This document shows, piece by piece, positions 45,789-55,545 of a stretch of DNA of 64,000 nt (positions within the stretch are counted from its first letter, which is position 1; each line of letters begins with the position of its first letter). Made by a program: the position numbers and the translations under genes. The stretch is from contig CAAGLY010000011.1 in assembly GCA_900770925.1 (NCBI GenBank), positions 25,650 to 89,649 of the forward strand, written 5' to 3'. Origin of the DNA: Bacilli bacterium. Lineage in GTDB: Bacteria > Bacillota_I > Bacilli_A > RFN20 > CAG-288. Below the pieces are notes generated by a model. The model had not been told where the DNA came from. It saw nothing but the letters and a program-made list of their open reading frames with translations, and ran no database searches.

Positions 45789-46718
45789 ATGATCTATTCA
45801 CTGACTATTGCACCGGCTATCGATTACTCCTTAAACAGGGGAGACAAGGAAATCAAAATCGATGCCACTAACCGTCCCACTTCCGATGGTTATTCCGTTG
45901 GCGGAAAAGGTATCACAGTCAGCCGCAGGCTGAAGAATCTCCGTGTGAAGAACGTTCCGATTGTTGCTGTTGGCGGTGGAATGGGTAAGAGGCTGAAAGG
46001 CATCATCGATAAGGAATTCAATAAGATTATCTATTTATCGGTTATCGGTGAAACCCGTTTAGATGTCAGGATCACCGGACCTCATACCGATACCCGTTTC
46101 AATCCTTCTGCTCCGAAGGTTACGGAAAAAGGAAGGCAGAAGAGGACTGCTTACTTAAAGAAGAACTTAAAGAAGGGAGATATCGTTATCCTTTCCGGTT
46201 CTGTCGGACAGGAACGTAAGGATCTCTATGCTCAGCTGAGGAAAGACATCATCGAACCTTCCGGCGCCTTATCGATTGTCGATACCACCGGTGAATCGTT
46301 AACCAGCGTCTTCCCTTATCATCCTTTCAGGATTAAGCCGAACGATGAAGAGCTTGGCGATCTTCTCGGCAAGGAAAGGAAAACCGATGAGGATATCTTA
46401 GAAGGCGGCAGGGAACTGAAGAAAAAGGGACCTGTCTCGGTTTTAGTCACTAGGGGAAGCAAAGGTGCTTATTACTTTGCCGAAGATGGTCACATCTATC
46501 ACTGCTCCAATGCCAAAGGAAAACAGATTTCTGCTGTCGGTGCAGGCGATTCCTCTATTGCCGGATTCATCAAAGGCTTAGAAGAGGGTGTCTCCATCGA
46601 AGAGCGTAGGAAATACTCTATGGCTGCCGGTGGCGCAACTGCCTTCAGCGAACACCTCGGTTCCTATAAGCTCTGGAAGTCTCTGCTTCCTCAGATCAAG
46701 GTTACCTTAGTCAAATAA
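45789..46718 (+). CDS. fruK: 1-phosphofructokinase (PfkB family)
   Basis: 309 residues. Converts fructose-1-phosphate to fructose-1,6-bisphosphate with ATP. PfkB motifs: SVGGKGITVSR (36-46) near the N-terminus, KPNDEEL (183-189), VTRGSKGA and GAGDSSIAG (251-259, catalytic D254). The family IDYxL opening (APAIDYSL) is typical of FruK/LacC. No fructose PTS gene (fruA) follows; a terminator comes next, so uptake must be encoded elsewhere. LacC (tagatose-6-phosphate kinase) is the alternative, less likely given the regulator and absence of lac genes. Confidence 0.85.
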   Translation: MIYSLTIAPAIDYSLNRGDKEIKIDATNRPTSDGYSVGGKGITVSRRLKNLRVKNVPIVAVGGGMGKRLKGIIDKEFNKIIYLSVIGETRLDVRITGPHTDTRFNPSAPKVTEKGRQKRTAYLKKNLKKGDIVILSGSVGQERKDLYAQLRKDIIEPSGALSIVDTTGESLTSVFPYHPFRIKPNDEELGDLLGKERKTDEDILEGGRELKKKGPVSVLVTRGSKGAYYFAEDGHIYHCSNAKGKQISAVGAGDSSIAGFIKGLEEGVSIEERRKYSMAAGGATAFSEHLGSYKLWKSLLPQIKVTLVK

Positions 46719-46725
46719 CAGCAGA

Positions 46726-46754
46726 CAGTCGGGCATCTGCCCGGCTGTTTTTTT
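46726..46754 (+). terminator. Intrinsic terminator after fruK
   Basis: CAGTCGGGC and GCCCGGCTG form a 9-bp stem with an ATCT loop, followed by T7. Starts 7 nt after the fruK stop. Confidence 0.9.
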
Positions 46755-46842
46755 ATTTTTCTGCTGTGTTTCCGGAATAGGAGAAAGAAAGCAATTCTTT
46801 CTAGTGGTATACTCATACTATTGGCATGCGAGGTAATCCAAT

Positions 46843-49527
46843 ATGATTGAAGTCAAGCATCTCAAGAAGACCTACATCGGCAAGAACAAGGAGAAGTCGA
46901 GAGGACTCATTGACGTATCTTTCTCTCTGCCCTCAAAGGGCTTCGTCTTCGTCCTCGGAAAGAGCGGAAGCGGAAAGTCCACCCTGCTCAACAGGATAGG
47001 AACGCTCGACACCCCGACCTCAGGAGAGATCCTTGTCGATGGCAAGAACATTTCCTCCTTTACCGAGAGCGAGAAGAACTACTACCGCTCCAAGTACTGC
47101 GGATTCATCTTCCAGGACTATCAGCTCATCAACGAGCTCACCGTGAAGGAAAATGTCAGGCTCGCCTTAGATCTCATCTCCGATGCCTCGGAGAAGGAAA
47201 GCAGAGCAAAAAAGGCGCTGAAAGACAGGGGGCTGGAAGGATATGGGGACAAATACCCGAACGAGCTCTCCGGCGGACAGAAGCAGAGAGTCTCCATCGC
47301 CCGTGCCCTGGTCAAAAAGCCAAAGCTCATCCTGTGCGACGAGCCTACCGGAAACCTCGACAAGCAGACCTCAAAAGCAATCCTTGACTGCCTAAAAAAG
47401 AGGTCGAAGGATTGCCTCATTTTCATGGTCTCCCATGATCCGGAGGCTTCCCTTATCTACGCGGACAGAAGAATCCATATCCAAGAAGGGCTCGTCACCC
47501 TGGACGAGACGAGAAGTCCTGAATACCACAACGCAGCCAAGATAGAGGGCGGCGTTTTCTATCTCCCCTATAAAGAGGACCTCACGGAAAAAGACAAGGA
47601 AAGGGCAAAGAGGGGAATAGCGGAAGGAACGATCAAGGAAATCAGCGAGCTTGGGAACGGATTCAGGAAGACAGAAAAAACAGAAGCAGATTCTGCTTCT
47701 TTCCATTCTACGGACGAGAGCAGGGACCAGAAGACAAAGAATAAGCTCATCAAGATATACAGCAGGAAAGGGAAAGGCAAGACGTTTGGAAACGCTCTCC
47801 TCTTTGCACTTCTCTCCGTCATGCTCGTACTGATCCAGACCTTCCTCGTGTTTGAGCCGTCAAGAATCGTGACGAACAGCATCTCCGATGACCGGACTTC
47901 GGTTGTCTTATCCTCAATATACCTGAATTCTGGAAATAACTACGGCGGATACAGCGATATTTCCAAGGAGACGGAGGATGATGTCTTCTATAACGGAAAT
48001 GTCACCAACTACCCGATTGTGAACCAGAATACCTGGTTTTCCCGGAATAATATCGGCATATACATTCCTTCCGGAATATATCCGGCAACTCAATCTAGGC
48101 TGAATCAGTATGGCTTTTATCCTAGACAGACTCTAGGAACAGCCATTGTCGATGATGACTATCTTTCCTCTCGCTTCGGCGATGAGAACGGAAAGGTGAC
48201 GGTCCTTGCCGGAAGCCTTGATGACTGCCGGAGCGGATATGCCCTGATTATCACTGACTTCATTGCCGATGCCATTCTGGATACCAGGAAAACCTGCAAA
48301 AGCAAAACGTATGAGACCTATCAGGATGTCCTTGGTAAAAGGCACTGGCTGAATGACGAATTAATCAGTCGGAACCAAAGTTACAATTCAACAATCGGAT
48401 GCGTCATCAAGACAGACTATAAGCAGAAATACAGCACTGTCCTTGCAAAGTATGAACAGAGGATAGAGAGCGGGAAGATTGACAAAAAAGAAATCGAGGA
48501 ATTCAATCAGAGCGAGGAGTTTACGGATTACTATGCGGACCTCTGCAATGGTGAGCTTACTCTAGACTATACGCTGAATCCGAATTTCTATACCGATATA
48601 AAAGAAAACGAAGGTGATCTATGTAACTATGCACCACTTGGCGGACTCAGCCTTTGTACTTCGGATAGTCCAGATGATTATGTCAGAAAGTATACTTCTA
48701 GGAACTGCTTTCAACGAATAAATAACAGTCTAAAGGACGATGAAGTCCTCTTGCCTTATGGTGATTATTACCAGGCAATAGTGAATTCCTTTGAGGATCA
48801 CAATCCTATCGGAAAAGACATCTATCTGATTAAAACTGAAAACAGAAGCACCGGGGAAATAGTAAAATCCACTCTTAAACTGAAGATTGCCGGAACCACT
48901 AAAGAAAGTTCAGCAAACCTCAATCTTAATACTCTCCGGAAGATTGTTTCTAGGCAGACAAGGATATTAGGCTACCTTGTTCCCACTGATGCTGCTGGAT
49001 TCACTGATTGCATGGAAGAAGCCGCTAAGAAGGACCTGATGGTCTGGGACGTCAACAACAACACCTTCCGTCTTATCTCTAAGACGCTCGGTCTGTTCTC
49101 TGATCTCTTCCGTGTCATCGAATATACCCTTGCCGCCGTCATGGTTGTCCTTCTTGTCGTTATCGGTACCGATAACATCAAGAAGAACAAATACCAGATT
49201 GGTGTATTCAAGTCTCTCGGAAGGAAGGAAAATGACATAGAGAAGATATTCAGGACAAAGAATATCCTCTTCGAGATGGGGGCGATCCTATTAGGACTAG
49301 CCCTGCTTCCCTTATTCTTCCTTATGGCAAACAAGCTGGTGACTGCCGCCTATTCCTCCTACAGGTCGATCTCTATAGCAGGTCTCAACATCTTCTACTT
49401 CCATCCCTTTATCATCCTCTTCGATATCATCGGCGTAGTGCTCTTCTTCCTGATTGTGGCGATAATCCCGCTCTTGAAACTGAAGAAGATTTCTCCTGCC
49501 AAGATCGTAAACAACAAAGACGAGTAG
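46843..49527 (+). CDS. ABC transporter, ATPase fused to FtsX/MacB-type permease
   Basis: 894 residues. ATPase domain 1-225: Walker A GKSGSGKS (39-46), LSGGQKQR, LILCDEPTGNLD, SHD. Linker, first membrane segment about 311-330, large extracellular domain (to ~755), then three membrane segments of an FtsX permease (VIEYTLAAVMVVLLVV; ILFEMGAILLGLALLPLFF; IILFDIIGVVLFFLIV) with the FtsX KSLGRKENDI loop between the first two. Such fusions export or act on peptides, antimicrobials or envelope components. AGG at LLN[AGG]IGTLD and LKD[AGG]GLEGY sits where relatives carry Met, Leu or Val. A GAGG site precedes the ATG. Substrate unknown. Confidence 0.9.
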   Translation: MIEVKHLKKTYIGKNKEKSRGLIDVSFSLPSKGFVFVLGKSGSGKSTLLNRIGTLDTPTSGEILVDGKNISSFTESEKNYYRSKYCGFIFQDYQLINELTVKENVRLALDLISDASEKESRAKKALKDRGLEGYGDKYPNELSGGQKQRVSIARALVKKPKLILCDEPTGNLDKQTSKAILDCLKKRSKDCLIFMVSHDPEASLIYADRRIHIQEGLVTLDETRSPEYHNAAKIEGGVFYLPYKEDLTEKDKERAKRGIAEGTIKEISELGNGFRKTEKTEADSASFHSTDESRDQKTKNKLIKIYSRKGKGKTFGNALLFALLSVMLVLIQTFLVFEPSRIVTNSISDDRTSVVLSSIYLNSGNNYGGYSDISKETEDDVFYNGNVTNYPIVNQNTWFSRNNIGIYIPSGIYPATQSRLNQYGFYPRQTLGTAIVDDDYLSSRFGDENGKVTVLAGSLDDCRSGYALIITDFIADAILDTRKTCKSKTYETYQDVLGKRHWLNDELISRNQSYNSTIGCVIKTDYKQKYSTVLAKYEQRIESGKIDKKEIEEFNQSEEFTDYYADLCNGELTLDYTLNPNFYTDIKENEGDLCNYAPLGGLSLCTSDSPDDYVRKYTSRNCFQRINNSLKDDEVLLPYGDYYQAIVNSFEDHNPIGKDIYLIKTENRSTGEIVKSTLKLKIAGTTKESSANLNLNTLRKIVSRQTRILGYLVPTDAAGFTDCMEEAAKKDLMVWDVNNNTFRLISKTLGLFSDLFRVIEYTLAAVMVVLLVVIGTDNIKKNKYQIGVFKSLGRKENDIEKIFRTKNILFEMGAILLGLALLPLFFLMANKLVTAAYSSYRSISIAGLNIFYFHPFIILFDIIGVVLFFLIVAIIPLLKLKKISPAKIVNNKDE

Positions 49528-49534
49528 TAAGGAA

Positions 49535-49543
49535 TGATATAAT
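49535..49543 (+). promoter_or_regulatory. Extended -10 element before trpS
   Basis: TGATATAAT, an extended -10 (TGnTATAAT), immediately after the transporter stop. No matching -35. It implies transcription from about 49550, which excludes the ATG at 49547 and supports the trpS start at 49583. No T-box fits in the 55-nt gap. Confidence 0.5.
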
Positions 49544-49582
49544 GAGATGCATATAAACAGATTAGAGAAGGACAACAATACC

Positions 49583-50737
49583 ATGGAAGAAGAAAAGAAA
49601 CAGAAACGCGTCATGCTGACCAGGGACCGTCCGACCGGAAAACTCCATATCGGACATTATGTCGGTTCCTTACGGGAGCGTGTCCGCTTACAGAACGAAG
49701 GCAACTTCGATGAAAGGTATGTCGGCATTGCCGACACACAGGCTTTAACCGATAACGCCGGAAATCCGCAGAAGGTCCGGGATAATGTCATCGAGGTGGC
49801 TCTCGACTACCTCTCCGTCGGAATTGATCCTTCGAAAGTCAGTATCTTTGTTCAGTCCCAGATTCCGGAACTGTTCGAGCTCACCTGCTATTATCTGGAT
49901 TTAGTTACTTTATCCAGATTACAGCGTAATCCGACCGTCAAGACAGAAATCGGACTCCGTAAATTCGGCGAGTCCATCCCTGTAGGCTTTTTATGCTACC
50001 CAGTCTCCCAGACGGCTGACATCACCGCCTTTAGGGGAACGGATATCCCTGCCGGTGAGGATCAGGAACCAAGGATTGAGCAGGCAAACGAGATTGTCCA
50101 TAAATTCAACTCCTTATACGGAGATGTCTTAGTCCCCTGCAAAATTGTCCTTTCGGCCAGTCAGGCATCCCGGAGACTTCCGGGAACAGACGGAAAAGCA
50201 AAGAGGTCGAAATCCTTAGGAAACTGCATCTATATCAGCGATGATGAGAAGACAGTCAACAAACAGGTCTCCACTAGGTTCACTGATCCTACTCACCTGA
50301 AAGTCTCTGACCCCGGACATACAGAAGGTAATCCGGTCTTCAGGTACTTAGATGCCTTTGCAACAGATGAGCACTTTGCTAAGTTCTATCCTGAATTCCA
50401 TAATAGGCAGGAATTAAAAGCCGCCTATGAAAAAGGAGGACTTGGTGATGTTCCGGTCAAGAGTTTCCTTGCCAAAGTCCTGAATGACACCTTAGCTCCT
50501 TTCCGTGAAAAACGGAAATACTATGAAGCAAATATTCCGCTTGTCTATCAGATTCTCGAAGAAGGAACTGCCCGGGCAAGAGAGAAAGCAAAAGCGACCG
50601 TAGCCGCTGTCGAACGTGCTATCGGAGTAAACTACTTCTCTAACCGCAAGCTGATTGAGAAGCAGGCAAAAGCGTACAAAAAGAAACTAGACCAGGAAGC
50701 AGCAAGGGAAGCTTACCTCGCCAAGCAGAAAAAGTAG
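49583..50737 (+). CDS. trpS: Tryptophan--tRNA ligase
   Basis: 384 residues from ATG 49583. Class I aminoacyl-tRNA synthetase: HIGH (22-25) in PTGKLHIGHYVGS, EDQEP[AGG]IEQ near 160-168, and the KMSKS loop GKAK[AGG]SKSLGN with the AGG at 50204-50206. Under the standard code the loop would be KRSKS, losing the conserved Met; as Met it is a perfect KMSKS. S-T-[AGG]-FTDP and the EPMIEQ segment show the same. It charges tRNA-Trp. Complete length for the family. A terminator follows. Confidence 0.95.
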   Translation: MEEEKKQKRVMLTRDRPTGKLHIGHYVGSLRERVRLQNEGNFDERYVGIADTQALTDNAGNPQKVRDNVIEVALDYLSVGIDPSKVSIFVQSQIPELFELTCYYLDLVTLSRLQRNPTVKTEIGLRKFGESIPVGFLCYPVSQTADITAFRGTDIPAGEDQEPRIEQANEIVHKFNSLYGDVLVPCKIVLSASQASRRLPGTDGKAKRSKSLGNCIYISDDEKTVNKQVSTRFTDPTHLKVSDPGHTEGNPVFRYLDAFATDEHFAKFYPEFHNRQELKAAYEKGGLGDVPVKSFLAKVLNDTLAPFREKRKYYEANIPLVYQILEEGTARAREKAKATVAAVERAIGVNYFSNRKLIEKQAKAYKKKLDQEAAREAYLAKQKK

Positions 50738-50766
50738 TTTTCTTTCTGAATCAGGAATTGTCACAA

Positions 50767-50801
50767 GCAAAAAGCAGCCTTATTACAGGCTGCTTTTTTG
50801 C
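50767..50801. terminator. Bidirectional terminator between trpS and lipoprotein gene
   Basis: GCAAAAAGCAGCC pairs with GGCTGCTTTTTTGC across a short loop, with T and A runs on both sides. Convergent genes share it. Confidence 0.88.
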
Positions 50802-50819
50802 TTAATTCAATTGTTTAGT

Positions 50820-51932
50820 CTACAGCTTGATTTCCGGAAAATCGTGGTAGCTATCCTTATTGGTTACTCCATGAAGGACAACATCCTTGCCACGGGTAAA
50901 CTCAATTTTATACGTTGATTTCTGGCTCAGCTCTCCTTTAACGACAGCACCATCTTTCTCAACAATCGAAGTGGTATCAACACTGACCTTAAAGTTGCCG
51001 GAATAGCCGATAGACTGAATGCCTTTCTTGGAATTAAAGACAGCAGAGAAGGAAACTTTAGAATCGTTGTCGACCGTTAGAGACTTTTTGATTTCCTCCC
51101 TATTCTTATTTGTGATATCTGTAGAATCCCTATCGAATGTCGGGGCTGCTTGTCCGAAAATGTTCTCGAGCGCTTTCCTGATCTGATTCTTGAAGTCTTC
51201 TGCATTCAAAGTATAGGAATAGGAGTAGACATCATTTCCGTGGCTCTTGAAGACACCTTTTTCTGCCCCGCTGACAAGGAACTCTTCGAACTGGTTATAG
51301 CAGATGGCACTATCATTAGAAGTCTTATCTACCGAAATCAGAGGCCTGTTGCTATCCGAAAAATGAAGCGGATTATCTGTCTTATATTTTCCTTTCGGCA
51401 AGGTAAGTACCTTAGTCAGAGGTCCGATGACCTCGACTAAGTCCGAATTGGATAAATCCAGATACCTTTCCTCATTATCGGCATAGACAGACGAATCCAG
51501 ATTCAGGTTCTTCGAATATTCGGTAGACCTAGTGCTTTCCGTATAGTTTGCCTTATAGGATACTTTTCCAGTAGCCCGTGCATAGTACTCCAAATCATCA
51601 GCATGAGTACTAGTGAAGCCTTTGACTGCAAGCTCTAATCCGATATCCGATACACTGGCATTTAGTTTTAGTCCGGAAGGCTTGCTTCCGGAAATGGTCC
51701 TATTTCCGTCGATTCCGAGACTGACGTCCTTGATTGAGATACCAAGTGCATCCTCAGAAGCATCATCCTTTGCTTCAGCATCGACAGCAAAGGCCTTCTT
51801 TAACTGAGTCTTTCCTTCTTCAGCAGTAATCTCTGTTCCCTTATTCGGTAGTTTTGTGGCATCATTTCCACAGCTAGTCAGCAAAAGAGGAAGAAGAAGT
51901 ACGGCAAAAGAATATTTCTTTGTTTTATTCAT
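50820..51932 (-). CDS. Predicted lipoprotein related to the giant exported proteins
   Basis: 370 residues. Lipobox LLLTSC-GNDA (Cys at residue 22) gives lipid anchoring outside the cell. The mature part resembles single units of the 1326/1412-residue proteins: strand-rich, with ..YLDLSNSDLVEVIGPLTKVLTLPKG comparable to their ALGDIIGLIS / LGDIVGVLTDSG segments that follow a Tyr/Asn-rich strand. It may be a one-unit relative whose duplication built the giants. Role unknown. Confidence 0.75.
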   Translation of the reverse strand: MNKTKKYSFAVLLLPLLLTSCGNDATKLPNKGTEITAEEGKTQLKKAFAVDAEAKDDASEDALGISIKDVSLGIDGNRTISGSKPSGLKLNASVSDIGLELAVKGFTSTHADDLEYYARATGKVSYKANYTESTRSTEYSKNLNLDSSVYADNEERYLDLSNSDLVEVIGPLTKVLTLPKGKYKTDNPLHFSDSNRPLISVDKTSNDSAICYNQFEEFLVSGAEKGVFKSHGNDVYSYSYTLNAEDFKNQIRKALENIFGQAAPTFDRDSTDITNKNREEIKKSLTVDNDSKVSFSAVFNSKKGIQSIGYSGNFKVSVDTTSIVEKDGAVVKGELSQKSTYKIEFTRGKDVVLHGVTNKDSYHDFPEIKL

Positions 51933-51987
51933 AATTCATAGCTCCTTGTCAACATTATAAAGAATAAGGAAAGGTTTATCTAGACTT

Positions 51988-52844
51988 TTATTCAATTAAT
52001 CCAAGAGGGATACAATAGGCTTTTTCGTTGATTGGACGGATTCTATCCGTACAATCAAGGATTAATCCGGTCTTAATCGGAAGCCTGTATTTTGCTAAGA
52101 CATTAAATTTCTTATCCGGCTTTGTCGGATTGACTCCTTTTTTATCTCTATCGGATAGATTTCCTGGTTTTTAACAAACAGAACATCTACTTCCTTCTGA
52201 TTCGTATCCCGATAATAGAATAAGGATGTCCGATAATCTAATCCATGGAACTGGAAGTTCTTGATTAATTCAGAGACGACAAAGGTTTCAAAAAAAGCTC
52301 CTGCCCTAACACCTTTCTCTAACCTCTCCGCATTTGGCCACTTACAGAGATAAGCAGATAAACCCGTATCCATAAAATACCTCTTGGGAGCCTTGATAAT
52401 CCGATTAGAGGTATTCTTCCTGAAGGGCTGAAGCAGAACAATAATCCCTGAAGTCTGAAGAATCAATAGCCAGCGTTTGACTGTCTTAACATCAATTCCG
52501 ACAGATGAGGAAATCTCCTCATAACGAATTTCCTGCCCGGTACGCAGAGCTACATAAGAAAGAAAATTCAGAAATGCTGTTTCATTTCCGGCTGAAATCA
52601 GCTGGCGGATATCTTTTTCAAGATAAAACCAGCCATTGATATAAGTATCAAGAAAGAGCTTAGGGTTGTTTAATGCCAAAGATAAGTCTTCCGGATCATC
52701 AAGCGTAACAGACCGCCTTCGTTTCTGAAACAGATGATTCACCCTTGTAGTTTTTCCACATTGACGCGGTCCATAAATTACGATAGCTGGGAATTCTGTA
52801 GATAATTTTTCAATTGTGTTTTCAAGCGTTCTCTGGTTATACAT
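51988..52844 (-). pseudogene. DUF4143 ATPase with internal deletion and C-terminal frameshift
   Basis: Starts normally: AIVIYGPRQCGKTT (Walker A near 21-34) and VTLDDPEDLSLALNNPKLFLDTY. It then jumps to YLEKDIRQLISAGNETAF, so roughly 130 codons with Walker B and sensor are missing in frame. The DUF4143 part continues (FFETFVVSELI, DVLFVKNQEIYPIEIKK) until an A6 run (52138-52143) where one base is lost. The reading frame ends at 52095, but the normal ending (PIKTGLILDCTDRIRPINEKAYCIPLG) follows in another frame to 51988. Two independent lesions make it non-functional as an ATPase. Confidence 0.85.
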
Positions 52845-52856
52845 GTCATTTTCCTC

Positions 52857-52890
52857 AGGTGAAACAGGGAGTCTACTACCTGTTTCACCT
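52857..52890. repeat. Perfect 12-bp inverted repeat
   Basis: AGGTGAAACAGG (52857-52868) and CCTGTTTCACCT (52879-52890), 10-nt loop. It lies directly upstream of the DUF4143 pseudogene start and 30 nt before the SRP RNA promoter; no T run. An operator for the former ATPase gene is likely. Confidence 0.6.
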
Positions 52891-52920
52891 CCACTTTTTC
52901 TGTCTGATTCCAGTCATGTA

Positions 52921-52949
52921 TTGCACAGGAAAGCAAAAAAGCTTAGAAT
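52921..52949 (+). promoter_or_regulatory. Promoter of the SRP RNA
   Basis: TTGCAC (52921-52926), 17-nt spacer, TAGAAT (52944-52949), just before the RNA 5' end. Confidence 0.8.
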
Positions 52950-52952
52950 ATT

Positions 52953-53033
<81 letters not shown>

Positions 53034-53047
53034 TTTTTTCTTGCCCA

Positions 53048-53533
53048 ATGGATAACCAGGAACTGAATAAGGTATTAGATGAACTATACCTTGAATCAAG
53101 GAAAGCAGTAAAGGAACAGGAGGTTCCTGTTTCTGCATGCCTGATTCTCAGTGACGGAAAGAAAATCTATACCCACAACCACTGCATCAAGAATAAGAAT
53201 CCGTTCCTCCATGCCGAGATTCTCGCTTTGGAAGAGGGATTCAAGGAAACCGGCAGCAACTATCTTCCCTCTGCAACCTTAATCGTTACCTTAGAGCCCT
53301 GCCTAAGGTGCAGGGGCGCTATCCTAAAGGCAGGGATCTCCCATTTATACTACAGGAGCGAAGATAAGGATAAAGGTGCCTTAAGCTACTACCATGTCTT
53401 TCCCGATGATTCGATAACGGTCAGCCGGATTAAGGAAACCCGTTTTTCCTCTCTTCTGTCTTCTTTTTTCCGCTCTAAACGGAAAAAAGAGACAGAATAT
53501 GATAAAATCAACAAGTCAGATGAAAACCATTGA
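53048..53533 (+). CDS. tadA: tRNA-specific adenosine deaminase
   Basis: 161 residues. Deaminates A34 to inosine in tRNA-Arg(ACG). Zinc site: H55-A-E57 and PC85-L-[AGG87]-C88-[AGG89]-GAI. In this family the motif is PCxMCxGA, with invariant Met at the first AGG (53306-53308), strong evidence that AGG is Met. The highly basic C-terminal tail (RSKRKKETEY) is normal. Start ATG 53048 follows the SRP RNA terminator closely. An in-frame extension upstream runs through the SRP RNA and is not real. Confidence 0.94.
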   Translation: MDNQELNKVLDELYLESRKAVKEQEVPVSACLILSDGKKIYTHNHCIKNKNPFLHAEILALEEGFKETGSNYLPSATLIVTLEPCLRCRGAILKAGISHLYYRSEDKDKGALSYYHVFPDDSITVSRIKETRFSSLLSSFFRSKRKKETEYDKINKSDENH

Positions 53534-53635
53534 TATTCCGAACAATTCATCGTTTCTTCTTTGTTTCCTCTAGCGGGGATAGCCTTCTTTTTGATGATTT
53601 TTGCTGAATGAATTGAAACAAAGGAGACCATAAAT

Positions 53636-54742
53636 ATGGCAGTAGATTATAGGTTAGAACGTTTAAAAGCAAGGAAACAGCGTTTAACAGATATTGACAC
53701 TTTATTATCCGAAGGTACGTTAGATATCCAGACAAGGACAAAACTCAATAAGGAGCGTGCTACCTTAGATGAACCGGTTCAGAGGTATGATGAGCTCTCT
53801 TCGATGAGGAGGAACCAGGAACAGGCTAGGGAGAGGAGGAAGGATTCCGATCCGGATATCCAGGCTTTAGGAAAAGAAGAATACAGTTCTCTTTCCGATG
53901 GTATCGAAAAGAAACGGGAAGAGCTGAAGATTGCCCTTCTTCCTAAGGATGAGAACGATGATAAAAACATCATTATGGAAATCCGCGGTGCAGCTGGAGG
54001 AGATGAAGCAAACATCTTCGCCGGAGACCTCTTCCGCAGGTATTCCCATTATGCTGCAACAAAGGGATGGAAGATCGAAATCCTCGATTCCGATCCTACT
54101 CCGCTTGGCGGATTCTCTCTGGTTTCCTTCCGTATCAAAGGAAAGGGAGCTTACGCAAAGCTGAAGTTCGAAAGCGGTGCACATCGTGTTCAGCGTGTTC
54201 CGGTCACAGAAGCAAACGGACGTATTCAGACTTCGACCGCAACTGTCCTTGTCAGGCCTGAACTAGAGCATACGACCATCAAGATCAATCCTGCTGATTT
54301 AAAGATTGATACCTATCATTCTTCCGGTGCAGGCGGACAGAACGTCAACAAGACAGAATCTGCAGTCCGTATCACCCATATCCCGACCGGTGTTGTCGTT
54401 TCCTGTCAGATTGAGCGTGATCAGCTTGCCAATAAGGAAACCTGCAGGATTATGCTTCAGACGAAGCTTCAGGCAAGGCATGATGCCGAAGTAGAAGCAA
54501 AGGTCGGCGGTGAACGTCGTCTGAAAGTCGGAACCGGCGAGAGAAGCGAGCGTATCCGTACCTACAACTATCCGCAGAACCGTGTCACTGACCATCGTAT
54601 CGGATGGACAAGCCTTAACCTTCCTAAAGTCAGGGACGGAGATTTAGATGACTTAGTCTCTGCCTTGAACGAAGCCAATCAGAAAGATAGGCTCGAGGAA
54701 GAGACAAAGAAGCTCCAGCAGGAGAGGGAACAGAAGAAGTAA
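53636..54742 (+). CDS. prfA: Peptide chain release factor 1
   Basis: 368 residues. Reads UAA/UAG at the ribosome. GGQ at 233-235 within SSGAGGQNVNKTESAVRITHIPTG; the family opening [AGG]EIR-like block MEIRGAAGGDEANIF and DLFR-[AGG]-YSHYA. AGG at 54038-54040 lies at the conserved Met of DLFRMYSRYA; TVLV-[AGG]-PELE, ETC-[AGG]-IMLQ and KV-[AGG]-DGDL likewise match Met-containing relatives. AAAGGAG lies 10 nt before the ATG. Followed after 2 nt by prmC, which methylates its Gln of GGQ. Confidence 0.95.
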   Translation: MAVDYRLERLKARKQRLTDIDTLLSEGTLDIQTRTKLNKERATLDEPVQRYDELSSMRRNQEQARERRKDSDPDIQALGKEEYSSLSDGIEKKREELKIALLPKDENDDKNIIMEIRGAAGGDEANIFAGDLFRRYSHYAATKGWKIEILDSDPTPLGGFSLVSFRIKGKGAYAKLKFESGAHRVQRVPVTEANGRIQTSTATVLVRPELEHTTIKINPADLKIDTYHSSGAGGQNVNKTESAVRITHIPTGVVVSCQIERDQLANKETCRIMLQTKLQARHDAEVEAKVGGERRLKVGTGERSERIRTYNYPQNRVTDHRIGWTSLNLPKVRDGDLDDLVSALNEANQKDRLEEETKKLQQEREQKK

Positions 54743-54744
54743 AA

Positions 54745-55545
54745 ATGAAAGCGGAGTATTTCTGCCGCTTAAGGAAACAGAGCAGTCTTCCTTTGGCTGA
54801 CCAACGTGTCATCCTGGAAGGCTGTTTTTCCTCTTCTCTGGAAGAGGTGAGGAGGAATCCAGATACTGAGTTTGATGACGTAAGGGCAAAAGATATCCTG
54901 AATAAGATTGCTCTTGGCTATCCGGCTAATTACTTAGCTGGATATAGGGATGTCCAGCATAGGCGTCTTTTTCTCAACGAGGATACTCTCATTCCCCGGA
55001 ACGAAACCATCTGGTTTGTCTTTGACTATCTGAAAAACAATTACTCCTTTAACGGAAGGAAAGTCTTAGATATCGGTACTGGTTCAGGGTTGATTGCACT
55101 GGGAATCAAAAAAAGCTTCCCTGATGCCGATGTCTTAGCATCCGATATCTCTTCAAAGGCGTTAGAAGAAGCCAAAAAATCATCTGAATTTAATGGAATA
55201 AAGGTAGATTTCATTAATTCCGATTTCTTCAGTGAAATCAAGGGTTGCTTCGATATCATTATTTCTAATCCTCCTTACATCGAAGAGGATAGCAAGGATG
55301 TCGATGCCAAATACGAACCATCTCTTGCCTTATATAGCGGAAAAGACGGTTGTGACTCCTATCGGAAGATCTTTTCTGACTTAGATAGCCATCTGACTCC
55401 TGGAGGTTTATCTTTCTTTGAACTTGAATCCACGAATGTGAAAAGAATTCTTGATATTGCAGATGAAAAACTTCCTTCTTATATGAAGGAAGTCATTGCT
55501 GATCAATATCAGCGTCCTCGTTATCTGAAAAGGAAGAAGATCTAA
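54745..55545 (+). CDS. prmC: Release factor glutamine methyltransferase
   Basis: 266 residues. N-terminal helical domain, then a SAM-dependent methyltransferase: VLDIGTGSGLIALG (near 107-120), DVLASDIS, and NPPY (175-178) that binds the Gln substrate. Modifies the GGQ Gln of release factors. Two nucleotides after prfA. Converges tail to tail with the membrane-protein gene, overlapping 4 nt. Confidence 0.94.
   Translation: MKAEYFCRLRKQSSLPLADQRVILEGCFSSSLEEVRRNPDTEFDDVRAKDILNKIALGYPANYLAGYRDVQHRRLFLNEDTLIPRNETIWFVFDYLKNNYSFNGRKVLDIGTGSGLIALGIKKSFPDADVLASDISSKALEEAKKSSEFNGIKVDFINSDFFSEIKGCFDIIISNPPYIEEDSKDVDAKYEPSLALYSGKDGCDSYRKIFSDLDSHLTPGGLSFFELESTNVKRILDIADEKLPSYMKEVIADQYQRPRYLKRKKI

Noticed and set aside
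49547..49582. Upstream ATG for trpS
   Set aside because: It would lie at the transcription start implied by the extended -10 and has no ribosome-binding site; the ATG at 49583 gives the family N-terminus.
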